Assembly: GCF_001984155.1 (NCBI RefSeq)
Contig: NZ_MTQO01000044.1
Coordinates: forward strand, 124,001 to 188,000
Source of the DNA: Actinosynnema sp. ALI-1.44
GTDB taxonomy: Bacteria; Actinomycetota; Actinomycetes; Mycobacteriales; Pseudonocardiaceae
Length of the DNA: 64,000 nucleotides
Direction of reading: 5' to 3'
Part shown: positions 63,922-64,000 of the stretch, one piece after another
Layout: the number at the start of each line of letters is the position of its first letter
Numbering within the stretch: position 1 is the stretch's first letter
Program-made: the position numbers and the translations under genes
Notes under the pieces: generated by a model
Databases searched by the model: none
The model's input: the letters and a program-made list of their open reading frames with translations, nothing else
What the model was told of the DNA's origin: nothing

Positions 63922-64000
63922 TCACAGCTTGATCGCGACCGACTTGGTCTCCAGGAACGCCTCGATACCTTCGGCGCCGCCTTCTCGTTCCTGGCCGCTG
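63922..64000 (-). CDS. Aldehyde dehydrogenase, C-terminal tip (gene runs off the window)
   Basis: The last 25 codons on the minus strand read ...REGGAEGIEAFLETKSVAIKL and end with TGA at 63922-63924. The REGG-x-EG-x5-LETK ending is characteristic of NAD-dependent aldehyde dehydrogenases, including aminobutyraldehyde dehydrogenases. Together with the neighbouring aminotransferase and polyamine-type transporter this fits amine breakdown. Only the tip is visible, so the subfamily is unsure. Confidence 0.7.
   Translation of the reverse strand, partial: SGQEREGGAEGIEAFLETKSVAIKL

Overview
This is high-GC actinomycete DNA. Gene style, many ATGA/GTGA stop-start couplings, frequent GTG/TTG starts and the family content fit a Pseudonocardiales-like, secondary-metabolite-rich chromosome; the genus cannot be read from the sequence alone. 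Nothing RNA-coding (tRNA, rRNA), no IS element and no CRISPR array was seen.

Layout. (1) 1-5943: 3' part of a very large NRPS gene (aminotransferase, luciferase-like monooxygenase, C-A-PCP-C), ending at a bidirectional hairpin. (2) 6052-13160 (minus): a tightly coupled five-gene cassette of SWIM zinc-finger protein, unknown protein, VWA protein, MoxR-type AAA ATPase and DUF5682 protein. (3) 13361-22555: ordinary metabolic and regulatory genes, including a beheaded TetR remnant fused against a hydrolase, a two-component system with an S41 peptidase, a TetR/quinone-oxidoreductase pair with twin operators, a DUF72 protein and an amidase. (4) 22918-24364: a lone hypothetical with a caspase-like His/Cys pattern, a perfect 20-bp hairpin and AT-richer palindromic DNA. 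(5) 24365-48780: a biosynthetic gene cluster, the most interesting part. (6) 48948-62671: an unknown anchored protein, then a nine-gene minus-strand operon for uptake and breakdown of an amine-like compound, and a divergent Tat-exported alpha/beta-hydrolase-fold protein. (7) 62672-63829: an array of degenerate hairpin repeats, followed by the 3' tip of an aldehyde dehydrogenase gene.

The cluster at 24-49 kb joins three things rarely seen together: a dialkylresorcinol module (ACP, DarB-like KAS III, DarA-like cyclase), a PUFA-synthase-like iterative system (separate AT-ACP, KS-CLF-KR-DH megasynthase, KAS II), and a heavy oxidative set (Baeyer-Villiger monooxygenase, two FAD hydroxylases, two P450s, a cupin, an F420-type reductase fused to a SnoaL domain, a second SnoaL and an SDR). 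A StrR-like activator heads it, and an MFS exporter plus a stand-alone clpP paralogue close it. My reading is that two acyl chains made by the PUFA-like system are joined head to head by DarB/DarA into a resorcinol or cyclohexanedione, then strongly oxidised. The clpP copy raises the testable idea that the product acts on ClpP and that this copy is self-resistance. The chemistry and target are inference; the gene families and their coupling are seen.
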